64,000 bases of DNA from Clostridia bacterium. GTDB taxonomy: Bacteria > Bacillota > Clostridia > Christensenellales > CAG-138. Below are positions 25,383-34,455 of the stretch, one piece after another. The stretch's first letter is position 1, and each line of letters begins with the position of its first letter. The stretch lies in NCBI GenBank assembly GCA_017395105.1, contig JAFPWD010000023.1, positions 1 through 64,000 of the forward strand, written 5' to 3'. A model generated the notes under the pieces. The model did not search any database, was not told where the DNA came from, and was given only the letters and a program-made list of their open reading frames with translations. Made by a program: the position numbers and the translations under genes.

Positions 25383-26699
25383 TCAGCCTTGCTGCGCGCT
25401 CTCGATCAGCTTTTTCGCATCGCGAAGGCTCAGCCCGTTTTCGCGGGCTATACGCGCAAGGTCATCGTATTCCGGCTTTGATTTTTGCACACCGAAGCCA
25501 AACGCTCTTTTGATGCGCATATCCCCGAGCGGAGTTGTGAGCGTTTCGACTTCACGCGAAAGCTCGTACCGCCTGCAGAAACGCTCGCGCACACCGAGGG
25601 TGGAGGTGTGCTTCAGCATGGCTTCAACGATTGCTGCGCGCATAGCGGGATCGCACAGTACGCAGATCATCACGCCCGGGCGGGATTTTTTCATGCCGAT
25701 CGGGATATAGTACGCATCCTTCGCTCCGAGCTCAAAGAAGGTTTCGAGCGCAAAGCCTATCTCCTCCCCCGTCATATCGTCCACGGTGCAGCAAAGCTCG
25801 AGTATTTCGCTGCCCATCAGGCATCCGTTTCCGCTCTTCCCCGCCCACGCTTCGCCGAGGACGGCACGAACGCAGTTTGCCTTGGCAAAGTCCTTTTTGC
25901 CCATTCCGTAACCGATACCGTCAGCTTTCATCGGCTGAAGCGTTTCAAACTCCTCAGCAAAAGCTCGTATCAGCGCCGCGCCCGTCGGGGTGCAGAGCTC
26001 GCCCTCGATATTTCCCGCATAGATAGGAAGCCCGTTCAGTATATGTGCCGTTGCGGGCGCGGGCACGGGCAGAATGCCGTGTGCGCATTTGACGGAGCCG
26101 AAGCCCACGCACACGGGCGAAGCCGTGATCCTTTCCGGCACAAGCATCTCGATGAGCAGGCATACGGCGGTTATATCCGCCACCGCATCCAGCGCGCCGA
26201 CCTCGTGAAAATGCACAAGCTCCACGGGCTCACCGTGCGCTTTGCTCTCCGCCTCTGCGATGATCGAGTAGACCGCCATCACATTCTCACGGCAGCTCTC
26301 GGATACCGGCAGGTGCGAAACGATATGCTCGATATCCGCAAGGCCGCGATGCTCGTGGCGGTGGGCACGGTCATGGTCATGGTCATGGTCGTGGTCATGG
26401 TCGTGGTGATGAGCGTGGTGATGAGCGTGGCTGTGCTTGTGGTGATGCTCGTGGTGATGCGCGTGATGGTGCGCATCCTCGGACAGCTCCTCCGCACCGT
26501 CGATCAAAACCTTAAAGCGGGTACCGTTTATGCCGCATTTCACGGACGGCTCGACCGAAACCGAAACGCCCGGAAGGCCGAGCGAATTCATTTTTTCAAT
26601 GAACGCCGCTTTTTGTTCGCCGTCAAGCAGCTCGTAAAGTGCCGCGGCAAGCATATCCCCCGCTGCGCCCATATTGAGTTCAAAATGCAGTTTTTTCAT
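25383..26699 (-). CDS. larC: nickel-pincer cofactor biosynthesis protein LarC
   Basis: The 438-residue protein starts MKKLHFELNMGAAGDMLAAA, the LarC signature. Other matches are VHFHEVGALDAVADITAV, VCVGFGSVKCAHGILPVPAPAT, CTPTGAALIRAF and DDMTGEEIGFALE. LarC inserts nickel into the pyridinium-dithiocarboxylate cofactor of lactate racemase and related enzymes. A His/Asp-rich loop (about residues 78-118, HHAHHHEHHHKHSHAHHH and alternating HD) probably binds nickel and is longer than usual. The gene is one uninterrupted frame, whereas Lactobacillus needs a frameshift to join LarC1 and LarC2. ATG 26699 was chosen for its CGGAGG ribosome-binding site and homologous start. LarA, LarB and LarE genes are not in the window. 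Confidence 0.93.
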   Translation of the reverse strand: MKKLHFELNMGAAGDMLAAALYELLDGEQKAAFIEKMNSLGLPGVSVSVEPSVKCGINGTRFKVLIDGAEELSEDAHHHAHHHEHHHKHSHAHHHAHHHDHDHDHDHDHDRAHRHEHRGLADIEHIVSHLPVSESCRENVMAVYSIIAEAESKAHGEPVELVHFHEVGALDAVADITAVCLLIEMLVPERITASPVCVGFGSVKCAHGILPVPAPATAHILNGLPIYAGNIEGELCTPTGAALIRAFAEEFETLQPMKADGIGYGMGKKDFAKANCVRAVLGEAWAGKSGNGCLMGSEILELCCTVDDMTGEEIGFALETFFELGAKDAYYIPIGMKKSRPGVMICVLCDPAMRAAIVEAMLKHTSTLGVRERFCRRYELSREVETLTTPLGDMRIKRAFGFGVQKSKPEYDDLARIARENGLSLRDAKKLIESAQQG

Positions 26700-26735
26700 T
26701 CCATACCTCCGAATCACTTGGGTCTTTTGTTTAGT

Positions 26736-26764
26736 TTTATACCACGAACGCGCCCGCTTGTCAA
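26736..26764 (-). promoter_or_regulatory. larC promoter
   Basis: Minus-strand TTGACA (26764-26759), 17-bp spacer, TATAAA (26741-26736). It begins within the T-run of the upstream terminator. Confidence 0.7.
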
Positions 26765-26805
26765 TCAAAAAGCACGAGGGAGCCGGCACTCGGCCGACTC
26801 CCTCG
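26762..26805 (-). terminator. terminator of the GPG-repeat surface protein gene
   Basis: CGAGGGAG pairs with CTCCCTCG over a 15-nt GC-rich loop. It is followed on the minus strand by TGCTTTTTGATT, about 40 bp after the stop. Confidence 0.75.
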
Positions 26806-26841
26806 GTTTCGGGAAGATAGAGAATTATTATGAAGATGCTT

Positions 26842-28722
26842 TTATTGTTGATCCCCACCGCTCTCGCGTTCGGTTGAGCCGCGCTTTTTTCTGTTGCGCG
26901 CGTTCACGGTTATGATGGTGGCCGCGCAGGCGATCGCAACGAGCGCTGCCGCGCCGAGAACGAGCATTATCGTCCTTGCGGAGCTGCCCGAAGCGCCATC
27001 GTTCTTGGATGCTTCAGCTTCAGTGGGAGCTGCAGTGGGAGCCGCCGTGTTCTCCACGCCGTTTGCACCGTCACCGGACGGTGCGGGCGGGTTGCCCCAG
27101 CCGGAGCCTCCGGGAGACTGCGCCTCCGTTGCGGCCTGCGCTGTGGCGATCTCGGCTCCGTTCACAACGAGGGAGTAGGTCTCGCCCTTCGCAAGCTCGG
27201 GGCTGCTGAACATAACGAAGCTTGCGCTTCTCTTTGCCGTAACCGAGTAAACCGTTTTTCCGTTTGCATCCTTTATCGATACCTCATCGCCCTCTGCTAT
27301 GTTCAGCATCGAGCCGTTATTCGGATCAAACGGAGGCTGCATTCCATTGCCGTTTGGATCGAACGGAGGCTGCATCATATTGCCGTTTTCATCGGTCGGC
27401 GGGGGCAATACATTACCGTTTTCATCCGTCGGCAGGGGCGGCGGCATACCGGGACCACCGGGACCACCGGGACCTCCGGGACCACCGGGACCACCGGGAC
27501 CACCGGGACCTCCGGGACCACCGGGACCACCCGGGCCTCCGGGACCACCCGGGCCTCCGGGACCTCCGGGACCACCGGGGCCCATGCCGCCGCGGCCGAA
27601 GTAAACATAGGCCTGCTCAACGCTTGAGGGCAGACTGCCCATGCCGGGCATGCCGATCCCGAACACGGTGCCGCCCGAAAGGCTGATAACGCCGTCCGCA
27701 TCGAACGGTGAATTATCGTGCCTTGTGCTCGAGTACACCTCAAGCTCGGTGCCTGCGAAGTTGATCTTGCCGTTTGAGTCGATGCCGTCGCCGGTGGTGG
27801 TGTTGATAACGACCTTGCCGCCGTAGAAATTGCAGGCGAAGCTGTAGCCTACAAGATCGCCGTTTGCAATGTTGATACCGTCATCGATGGAGTTGACGGT
27901 TATATTGCCGGAGTATACGTTCAGCGTTGCCGCCTCGATACCCTCGTTGCTTGAAACTATGTTTATATTCGGCCCCTCTCCGTTCTCGGTGCCGATATTC
28001 AGGGTGTAGTCGGATTTTAACGCATCGTCCGCAGCTTCTATCGTGATATTTCCGCTCTCCATATTCAGCAGAGTGTCCGCTTTAAGCGCATCGTTGACGT
28101 TCGCCTTGATATTGAGCGTCAGCTCACGCACCGTGAGGCTCGATTCGCCCTCAAGCTCGGTGCTCAAGCCGCCCTTGATGCCGTTCTTGCCGTTTGCGTT
28201 GATGTTCAGCGTGCCCTCGCCCTCGATAACAACGTTTGAGCCGTCCTTACATTTGATGACCGCGTTCTCCGCATCGAGATTGTCGGTATTGGTCTCACTG
28301 TTGTTTCGCTCGGTGTCGGACAGGGTGTTCACCGTGCCTGCAGAAACGATGATCGTTACCTCGGTGGTCTTGCCGCAGAGTATCGGCGAGGTGTTCTCGC
28401 TTGCAAGAGTAAGGCCGTCGAGCACGAGCACAACGCCCTTGGTGTCCTTCTTGACCTTTACCGATGCATCGGCACTTTCGCCGCGCAGCACGTAGGTGCC
28501 GGCCTGATCGATATTGACCAAGTTTGCTTCAACGGAACAGCCCGCGTATTTGCCCACGGTAAGCTCTATCCCGCTTTCTGAGAAGTCGATTACTGTTGCA
28601 CCGCTCATATCGGCCTGCGGTGCTGTCTGCGCGCTTGCTTTTCGAGTGATAAACGGTACTGCCGCAATTGCGAGGGAGAGCATTACCGCAAGCGCTCTTC
28701 GAAAAAGCTTTGCTGTTTTCAT
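26842..28722 (-). CDS. surface carbohydrate-binding (Cthe_2159-like) protein with collagen-like GPG repeat
   Basis: The 626-residue precursor has a signal peptide ([22 protein letters not shown]). Residues about 45-370 form a repetitive beta-helix-type region with [43 protein letters not shown] and [13 protein letters not shown], matching the Cthe_2159-like carbohydrate-binding family. Then comes a run of GPG triplets (about residues 382-424), Pro/Asn-rich DENGN repeats, another beta domain and a C-terminal membrane helix ([20 protein letters not shown]) with a basic tail. The protein is probably displayed on the cell surface and anchored by that helix. ATG 28722 is chosen for the GGAGG 8 bp upstream. 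A two-component system is encoded divergently next to it. Confidence 0.75.
   Translation of the reverse strand: MKTAKLFRRALAVMLSLAIAAVPFITRKASAQTAPQADMSGATVIDFSESGIELTVGKYAGCSVEANLVNIDQAGTYVLRGESADASVKVKKDTKGVVLVLDGLTLASENTSPILCGKTTEVTIIVSAGTVNTLSDTERNNSETNTDNLDAENAVIKCKDGSNVVIEGEGTLNINANGKNGIKGGLSTELEGESSLTVRELTLNIKANVNDALKADTLLNMESGNITIEAADDALKSDYTLNIGTENGEGPNINIVSSNEGIEAATLNVYSGNITVNSIDDGINIANGDLVGYSFACNFYGGKVVINTTTGDGIDSNGKINFAGTELEVYSSTRHDNSPFDADGVISLSGGTVFGIGMPGMGSLPSSVEQAYVYFGRGGMGPGGPGGPGGPGGPGGPGGPGGPGGPGGPGGPGGPGGPGGPGGPGMPPPLPTDENGNVLPPPTDENGNMMQPPFDPNGNGMQPPFDPNNGSMLNIAEGDEVSIKDANGKTVYSVTAKRSASFVMFSSPELAKGETYSLVVNGAEIATAQAATEAQSPGGSGWGNPPAPSGDGANGVENTAAPTAAPTEAEASKNDGASGSSARTIMLVLGAAALVAIACAATIITVNARNRKKRGSTERESGGDQQ
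27449..27583. repeat. 9-bp tandem repeat encoding Gly-Pro-Gly units
   Basis: About fifteen tandem copies of GGACCACCG or GGACCTCCG (plus strand) encode the GPG run of the surface protein. Third-position variants (ACC, CCC, TCC) are shuffled, suggesting repeated slippage and unequal exchange while the reading frame is preserved. Confidence 0.85.
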
Positions 28723-28921
28723 CTTGTGTTCCTCCATTGATCTTTCTTATTTGAACGGCGGCCGTGCGCGTTTCCTCCGTCCATGCTCCATATTATACGA
28801 ATAAAGCTTAAAAATTTTTTAAAATCGCAAATCTTTTTTAAGTTTGTTTTCAGCTTTTCAGTTATACTTTATGGTATAATAAGATGCAAGGGCGCGCAAA
28901 CCGCCCGCGAAAGGAAGAAAA

Positions 28922-29596
28922 ATGCAGATCTTGGTCGTTGAGGATGAGCTTTCGCTTGCGAGAGCTATCAAAAAAATACTTGAGCAGCATGGTTTTTTTG
29001 TGGACACCGTGCATGATGGGCTGTCCGCGATCGACTACGCCAAGGGCGTGGAATACAACCTTATAATACTCGACGTTATGCTGCCCAAGCTCGACGGCTT
29101 CGAGGTTGTTCGCATTCTGAGGAAGGACGGCGTAAACACCCCCATACTCATGCTTACTGCGCGCACCGCCACCGCCGATAAGGTGAGCGGGCTAAACAAG
29201 GGCGCGGACGACTACATGACCAAGCCCTTCGACACCGACGAGCTGCTCGCAAGGGTGGGCGCTCTGACGAGGCGGCGCGGCGAGGTGATGGTGAACGAGG
29301 TCAAATACTCCGACCTCTCGCTCAATCTTCAATCCGCCATGCTGAAGCGCGAGCATGAATCCGTTCAGCTGAGCCACAAGGAATTCGAGGTGGTGCGAAC
29401 CTTCCTTTCCAACCCCACCATGACCGTGCCTACCGAAACGCTTATCAACAACGCATGGGGCATGGACTCCGAGGCCACGGACAACAACGTGGAGGTCTAT
29501 ATCTCCTTCATAAGAAAGAAGCTGAAATACCTTAAATCGAACGTTACCATCAAGAAGATCCAGAAGATCGGCTACCGTTTGGAGGTGGGTGAATGA
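28922..29596 (+). CDS. OmpR-family response regulator
   Basis: The 224-residue protein has a receiver domain (VVEDELSLARAIKKIL; phospho-acceptor Asp in LIILDVMLPKLDGFEVV near residue 51; LTARTATADKVSGLNKGADDYMTKPF with the conserved Lys) and a winged-helix output domain (LSHKEFEVVRTFLSNP and VEVYISFIRKKLKYL). It would bind DNA when phosphorylated by the kinase encoded next, with which it overlaps by 4 bp. The start is preceded by AAAGGAAG. A TATAAT at 28875-28880 may be its -10 element. It is divergent from the GPG-repeat surface gene, a likely target. Confidence 0.95.
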   Translation: MQILVVEDELSLARAIKKILEQHGFFVDTVHDGLSAIDYAKGVEYNLIILDVMLPKLDGFEVVRILRKDGVNTPILMLTARTATADKVSGLNKGADDYMTKPFDTDELLARVGALTRRRGEVMVNEVKYSDLSLNLQSAMLKREHESVQLSHKEFEVVRTFLSNPTMTVPTETLINNAWGMDSEATDNNVEVYISFIRKKLKYLKSNVTIKKIQKIGYRLEVGE

Positions 29597-30897
29597 ACGA
29601 ATACCGCCGCCGCTTCGTTGCCTTCACAATGGCGCTTATCGGCATAATACTGCTTATCCTTTTCGTTCTTCTCGGCATATACATGCACAGGCGCGTAAAA
29701 AAAGAGCTTGAAAACACGATGCGCCTTGTTATCGAGCCCTGGGGTGAGCATTATTTGGGTCTGCCTCCCCACGGCGGCCCCAATCACGGCCCCGACCCCA
29801 ACGGAAAGCCCGTAGGTATGCCTCCTCCGCCCCCTCCGGACGAAGAGTTTGAGCCGCGCGAACCCAGGCAAACGTTCCTCAATGCAGAGGGCGTTGAATT
29901 GGTGTTTTACGACATTGAAAACAACGAGCTCACGCTGCTGAACAGCGAGCTTGCCGACGATGCGGACAGGATCAATGCCGCAGTGAGCGAGATGATCGGT
30001 AAGAAGGAAGGCTACGGAACGCTGCGAAAGTACGGTCTTATCTACCGTTACGAGCGCATTAACTCATCGCTTTACAAGATCGCGCTTGCGGACACCTCGT
30101 TCATTCTTTCGCGAACGGCGAACAATGCGCTCAGCCTTCTTGGCGTGTTTGCGGCGGCAATGGTACTCTTCTATTTCGTCAGCCGCCATCTTTCAAAGCT
30201 TGCGGCAAAGCCGATGGAGGAGGCTGTGGAGATGGAGCGGCAGTTCGTTGCCGATCTTTCGCACGATCTCAAGACCCCCGTTACGGTGGTGCTTGCAAAC
30301 AACAGCATACTGCGCGCAAACTCGGATTCGACCGTATCGGAGCAGCTTCAATGGGTTGACAGCACCGATGCTGCGGCAAAGAACATGATGGGGCTTGTGA
30401 ACAGCATGCTCGAGCTTTCCTCGCTTGAGGGCAAAAAGAAGATCAGGAAGCATCCCGTGGAGCTTTCTCAGGCGGCTGAAAAGTGCATACTCCAGCTCGA
30501 ATCCCTCGCCTACGACAAGGGCATCGAGCTTGGATCCGATATTCCCGAGGGCGTTACGGTGCTCGGGGAAACGTCACTTGTGGAGCAGATCATCAGCGGT
30601 CTTATCGACAACGCGATAAAATACGAGCCAGTGGGCGGCAGTGTGGAGATAACGCTAACAAGATCGCGCAAAAAGGCGCTTCTGACCGTCCACAACCGAG
30701 GCAGCTTCATCACGGAGAGCGATCTTGCGCATATCTTCGAGCGCTTTTATCGGGGCGACAAGGCGCGCACCGAGGGCGGGCACGGGCTCGGGCTTCCGAT
30801 AATGAAAAAACGCGCCGAGCTTATAGGCGCGGATATCGAGGTAAAGAGCAGCGAAAAGGACGGAACGAGCTTTACCGCGGTGTTTGAGATTGCGTAA
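29593..30897 (+). CDS. sensor histidine kinase
   Basis: This 434-residue membrane kinase has a first helix at residues 10-32 (AFTMALIGIILLILFVLLGIY). An extracytoplasmic region of about 125 residues contains a Pro/Gly-rich stretch (HGGPNHGPDPNGKPVGMPPP), and a second helix lies near residues 175-197. The HisKA H-box is FVADLSHDLKTPVTVVLAN, followed by the ATPase N-box (LVEQIISGLIDNAIKYEPVG) and GHGLGLPIMKKRAEL. No HAMP domain is obvious. It probably phosphorylates the response regulator encoded upstream (ATGA overlap). The signal is unknown; the Pro/Gly-rich sensor resembles the composition of the neighbouring GPG surface protein. Confidence 0.93.
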   Translation: MNEYRRRFVAFTMALIGIILLILFVLLGIYMHRRVKKELENTMRLVIEPWGEHYLGLPPHGGPNHGPDPNGKPVGMPPPPPPDEEFEPREPRQTFLNAEGVELVFYDIENNELTLLNSELADDADRINAAVSEMIGKKEGYGTLRKYGLIYRYERINSSLYKIALADTSFILSRTANNALSLLGVFAAAMVLFYFVSRHLSKLAAKPMEEAVEMERQFVADLSHDLKTPVTVVLANNSILRANSDSTVSEQLQWVDSTDAAAKNMMGLVNSMLELSSLEGKKKIRKHPVELSQAAEKCILQLESLAYDKGIELGSDIPEGVTVLGETSLVEQIISGLIDNAIKYEPVGGSVEITLTRSRKKALLTVHNRGSFITESDLAHIFERFYRGDKARTEGGHGLGLPIMKKRAELIGADIEVKSSEKDGTSFTAVFEIA

Positions 30898-30947
30898 AGC
30901 ATTAAAATATGATACAATGGCTTCATTGAATCAAGGAGGATGAAATA

Positions 30948-31541
30948 ATGAACGATTCAAAAAGTCTGAATACCATCATAACGCTCACCAAGATCGCAAA
31001 GGTTCTGAGCATGATAGTATTTGTTTTGCTCATCATTTCAACGGTTGCTTGCGCCATTTCGCTCGCAGTTATCCCCAAGCTCAACGATTTTCTCTTTAAG
31101 GGTGACAACTGGAATACTTTTATCGAGAACTTGAGCGCAGCCCAACGCGAGGAGTTCATATCCGTTTTCGGCGATTTGACTCCCGATAAGATCGCTCCAA
31201 TGATGCAATCCTTGCTGATTTGCGCCGTGATCGTGCTCATCGGCTCCGCTGTGGTCGCATTCCTTGCATACAGATACTTCAAGCGCGTTATCGAAGCGGG
31301 CACGCCCTTCACCTTCGCCGGTGCGAACGAGCTTAGAACACTCGGCATAGTCAGCCTTGCGATCGCACTCGCTCAGGCTATCGCCGCAGCGATCATCCTT
31401 AAAACCGACTTCAGCATTGGCAGCAATCTTGCGCCCGGCATCGCGTTCCTTGTGGTTTCCGTTATCTTCCGCCATGGCGCGGAGCTTCGCGAAATGGCGG
31501 AAAGCACCTCCCCCGCGCTTCCGTTCGGCGGGGAGCAGTAA
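30948..31541 (+). CDS. four-helix membrane protein (DUF2975-like)
   Basis: The 197-residue protein has four predicted helices: about residues 13-40 (IAKVLSMIVFVLLIISTVACAISL), 86-107 (LLICAVIVLIGSAVVAFLAY), 127-151 and 158-180. Between helices 2 and 3 is a basic YRYFKRVIEAGTPFTFAGANELRTLG loop typical of DUF2975 proteins, which are often found with XRE regulators. It has its own strong ribosome-binding site (AAGGAGG, 8 bp before the ATG) 51 bp after the kinase gene, so it may be co-transcribed with the two-component system. Function is unknown. Confidence 0.55.
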   Translation: MNDSKSLNTIITLTKIAKVLSMIVFVLLIISTVACAISLAVIPKLNDFLFKGDNWNTFIENLSAAQREEFISVFGDLTPDKIAPMMQSLLICAVIVLIGSAVVAFLAYRYFKRVIEAGTPFTFAGANELRTLGIVSLAIALAQAIAAAIILKTDFSIGSNLAPGIAFLVVSVIFRHGAELREMAESTSPALPFGGEQ

Positions 31542-31566
31542 ATAAGTTTAAACGTTTTTTCAAGCA

Positions 31567-31600
31567 AAAAAGCATCCGATCCGCTCTGGTGCTTTTAATT
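31567..31600 (+). terminator. probable terminator after the DUF2975-like gene
   Basis: AAAAGCA and TGCTTTT pair around a 16-nt partly paired loop, followed by AATTT. Moderate stem strength. Confidence 0.5.
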
Positions 31601-31674
31601 TGCGGTAAATGCTTTATTTGAGGGAACACGCTTTACCTCAGCGATCGATATTTTGCAGCTTGAAAAGACGGACT

Positions 31675-32397
31675 TCAAAAAACTATCTTGCCGTCCTCGG
31701 CATGAGGATAACGAACGACCTTGTACTTAAATATCTTTTTCAGAATAAAACGATTGAACAGATAAAACACTATACCGGCTGCCGCAAGCGCAGTAATTAG
31801 AATCAATACCCTTGCATACCGGGCACATGTTACCGCATTCGGGAAGTATTCGAGCATGATGCTGTGCGCCTGCGCTTTGGCATGGCTCGCGAAGTATTCT
31901 GCAAACATACCACGGGTGATCCGCTCAGCCCATTCAATAGCGATGGATTCAAAAACGGTTGCGATGATGAGCGCCGAAAGACGCTGAAGCGCTATGGATG
32001 CGGAGCGTTTTCTTATAGTCGCTCCGCATTTTTTACAGGTTTCAACCGAATTCCTGTTTTCATCGAGCGTTTCCCCGAATATGGTTTTCGACTCATGCTT
32101 GCAGCAATCGCAGCGCTGAACAACGGAAAGGTAGCTCTCCTCAAGCGCACGCGTATCCACGGGCTCGCGCCCCTCGCCCTCGGCTATGCGCCTGCCGAGA
32201 AACAGCTCCTCCTGCTTGCAGCCGAGAACTACGGCAAGCTGCTGAAGATATTCTACCCTCGGCAGCGCAGCGCCCGTTTCCCATTTTGAAACCGCCTTGT
32301 TCGTTACGCCCAAAAGCTCACCAAGCTCCTTCTGTGTCCATCCCTTTTGCTGGCGAAGCTCGCAGATAAAATTGCCTATCGCATACTTCTTGTCCAA
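31675..32397 (-). CDS. XRE-family regulator with zinc ribbon and membrane helices
   Basis: From a TTG start the protein has 240 residues. Residues 5-60 are a helix-turn-helix (FICELRQQKGWTQKELGELLGV ... KAVSKWETGAALPRVEYLQQL). Residues about 95-130 hold two Cys pairs (CDCC and CKKC), a likely zinc ribbon. The C-terminal half has two membrane helices (about 138-155 and 190-218). It could be a membrane-tethered regulator. The TTG at 32397 is preferred over an upstream GTG because GAGGTG sits 6 bp before it and homologues start there. A strong promoter lies at 32429-32457. Confidence 0.8.
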   Translation of the reverse strand: MDKKYAIGNFICELRQQKGWTQKELGELLGVTNKAVSKWETGAALPRVEYLQQLAVVLGCKQEELFLGRRIAEGEGREPVDTRALEESYLSVVQRCDCCKHESKTIFGETLDENRNSVETCKKCGATIRKRSASIALQRLSALIIATVFESIAIEWAERITRGMFAEYFASHAKAQAHSIMLEYFPNAVTCARYARVLILITALAAAGIVFYLFNRFILKKIFKYKVVRYPHAEDGKIVF

Positions 32398-32428
32398 ACT
32401 ATGCACCTCAAATCATAATTTCATAAAA

Positions 32429-32457
32429 ACTATAGCATGAGCGCAGGTTCAAGTCAA
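32429..32457 (-). promoter_or_regulatory. promoter of the membrane XRE regulator
   Basis: Minus strand TTGACT (32457-32452), 17-bp spacer, TATAGT (32434-32429), about 30 bp before the start codon. Confidence 0.65.
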
Positions 32458-32540
32458 TAAAAGCACGGTCGAATTTCGGTAGAACTTGCTTTTTCGAGGG
32501 TTAAAACACTAAAAAAGCGAAACAGCGGGCTTATCCGCGC

Positions 32541-33392
32541 TCAAATATTCAAAAGCACAAGCGATGCGATTATCATAAGATACCCGATAAGCCTTCTGCC
32601 CTTCACACTTTCGCGGAAGATGAACATTCCCGCAAGACCGATCAGCACTATCGCGCCAACATTGTACACGGGATAGACGATAACCGCGGGCACGGACGAG
32701 AGCGAGAGAATGAGAAGCCGCGTTGCAAAATAGTTCGGAACGCCGATCGCCGCGCCGTAGATCAGGTCGTATTTATGCACGCCGCGCTTTTTAACAAGCG
32801 TTATCGCGGTGCTTATAAGGAACGCCGCGAAGAAGGTGAAGAACATATAATGGTTCTTGAACTGCGCAGAGCCGAGCTTTTCATAGATATTCGCAAGCGA
32901 ATTCGTGAGCCCGCCGATGATGAATAAAAGGATCAGAAGTGCCGCCGAACTTAGTCCCTTGCGCTTTTTCTTCTCCGCATCCTTTTCAAAATAGATTATG
33001 ATTATCGCGGCGGCGGCGATGATAAAGCCGATTATCTGCACAGCGCTCGGACTTTCCCCAAAGAAGATTATAGCGATCAGAAGCGGTATTATCACGCCAA
33101 GCTTCATAAACACCGAGGCGAGCATAACGCCGTTTCGTGTTATATTATACTTCAAAAACACGAAGCAAACGAGATACATCACGCCTGCGAACGCCCCGAG
33201 CAGCAGCGCAAATGGGAAGCCCTCGCTTGAAACGGGCTTATCCCCCGAAAGCACGAAGAAAAGCGCGATGGCGCTGCAAACGAAATAATTTGCCATAAAC
33301 ATGGCGAAGCTGTTTTTAACTCTGCCCTCGCCATGGCGCATTATTATCGAAACGGCGGAGCTTGCGAGCACCGCAAGAATAAGGTAAAGCAT
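32541..33392 (-). CDS. EamA/DMT-family transporter
   Basis: This 283-residue protein has about ten membrane helices arranged as two EamA halves (VMYLVCFVFLKYNITRNGVMLASVF in the first; PAVIVYPVYNVGAIVLIGLAGM in the second). The family exports amino acids, nucleotides or other metabolites; substrate cannot be read. AGGAAA precedes the ATG. It is monocistronic and divergent from the flavoprotein gene. Confidence 0.85.
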   Translation of the reverse strand: MLYLILAVLASSAVSIIMRHGEGRVKNSFAMFMANYFVCSAIALFFVLSGDKPVSSEGFPFALLLGAFAGVMYLVCFVFLKYNITRNGVMLASVFMKLGVIIPLLIAIIFFGESPSAVQIIGFIIAAAAIIIIYFEKDAEKKKRKGLSSAALLILLFIIGGLTNSLANIYEKLGSAQFKNHYMFFTFFAAFLISTAITLVKKRGVHKYDLIYGAAIGVPNYFATRLLILSLSSVPAVIVYPVYNVGAIVLIGLAGMFIFRESVKGRRLIGYLMIIASLVLLNI

Positions 33393-33582
33393 ATTTTCCT
33401 CAAAGCAGTTTATTCATAGCGCAAAAAACCAATCTTCGCGCCCGAAGAATGATACCACAAAGGCGCGAAGAATACAATAGCGGCGCGAAAAAAGCAAGGT
33501 TTTGCATGGTGCTTTGATTGACCGATCGAGCATAATAAAGTATAATATGGAAAAACAGTCCGCAAACGGCAAGGAGGCATAT

Positions 33583-34209
33583 ATGAAAAAGGTTCTTTTG
33601 ATAAACGGAAGCCCGCATAAGGACGGCTGCACCGCGGAGGCGCTTTCGGAGATGATGCGCGTTTTTGAAGCGGCAGGCATGGAGTGCGAGCTCGTGCAAA
33701 TCGGAAGCAAGGCGATCCGCGGCTGCATTTCCTGCAATAAATGCGGCGAAACAGGCAAATGCGTTTTTAATGACGAGGTGAACGAGATCGCCCCGAGATT
33801 CGAGCAGGCGGATGCGCTGGTGGTCGGAAGCCCCGTGTACTTCGCTTCGCCGAACGGCACTCTTCTTTCCTTCCTCGACAGGCTCTTTTACAGCACCCGC
33901 TTTTCAAAGTACATGAAGGTGGGAGCAAGCGTGGTGAGCGCAAGGCGCGGCGGCAACACCGCTTCATTTGATGCGCTGAATAAGTATTTCACGATCAGCG
34001 GAATGCCGGTTGCTTCGAGCACCTACTGGAATATGGTGCACGGCTTCACCGCCGAGGATGTCCGCAAGGATAAGGAAGGGCTGCAAACGATGCGCAACCT
34101 TGCAAGGAACATCGTTTTTATGGTGAACGCGATCGCGGATGCGAAGGAAAAGTACGGCCTGCCCGAGATGGAAAGGGGCAGCTTTACAAGCTTTCCGGAT
34201 GGAAAGTAA
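33583..34209 (+). CDS. flavodoxin-fold NAD(P)H-dependent FMN reductase
   Basis: At 208 residues, it starts MKKVLLINGSPHKDGCTAEA with the FMN phosphate loop GSPHKDGCT. CISCNKCGETGKCVFNDEV follows, the Cys pattern of iron-sulfur flavoproteins and related reductases, then VVGSPVYFASPNGTLLSFLD. ATG 33583 was chosen because AAGGAGG lies 6 bp upstream. It probably transfers electrons to small substrates. The compact Cys-x2-Cys-x2-Cys-type motif could hold an Fe-S cluster or act in redox. It is monocistronic. Confidence 0.88.
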   Translation: MKKVLLINGSPHKDGCTAEALSEMMRVFEAAGMECELVQIGSKAIRGCISCNKCGETGKCVFNDEVNEIAPRFEQADALVVGSPVYFASPNGTLLSFLDRLFYSTRFSKYMKVGASVVSARRGGNTASFDALNKYFTISGMPVASSTYWNMVHGFTAEDVRKDKEGLQTMRNLARNIVFMVNAIADAKEKYGLPEMERGSFTSFPDGK

Positions 34210-34455
34210 AGGCTTTTTAGTGAATAGTGAATGATGAATAATGTGCAGCAAGCTTACCGTAACCCCATTGAATTAGGGCGAAGCTCGGCTTCATTATTAT
34301 TTAAGTGCTGCCCTTTTTAGGGTACGGCGAAAATCATGATGTACCCGACTTATTAAACAGCACCGGAATGTCGATTTCTCTTGCGTGAAGTACCTTCTTT
34401 TGCTATAATCAGTATACAGGCTCAGCTTGAGTTAACTCTTGAAAGGTAAGCGGTT
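34210..34455 (+). promoter_or_regulatory. intergenic region with repeat tail and promoter
   Basis: The left end carries AGTGAATAGTGAATGATGAA, the same ATTCACTATTCACC-type repeat seen near 49780 but inverted. At 34381-34409 TTGCGT, a 17-bp spacer and TATAAT form a promoter for the next gene, with GAAAGG before its start. The middle contains TTAGGG/CCCTTTTTAGGG-type short repeats but no convincing terminator. Confidence 0.5.

Noticed and set aside
25485..26915. Plus-strand open frame with VMVMVMVVVMVVV run
   Set aside because: It is the antisense of the His/Asp-rich loop of larC.
27264..27686. Frame rich in DHRDHRD repeats
   Set aside because: Alternative-frame reading of the 9-bp repeat encoding the GPG run.
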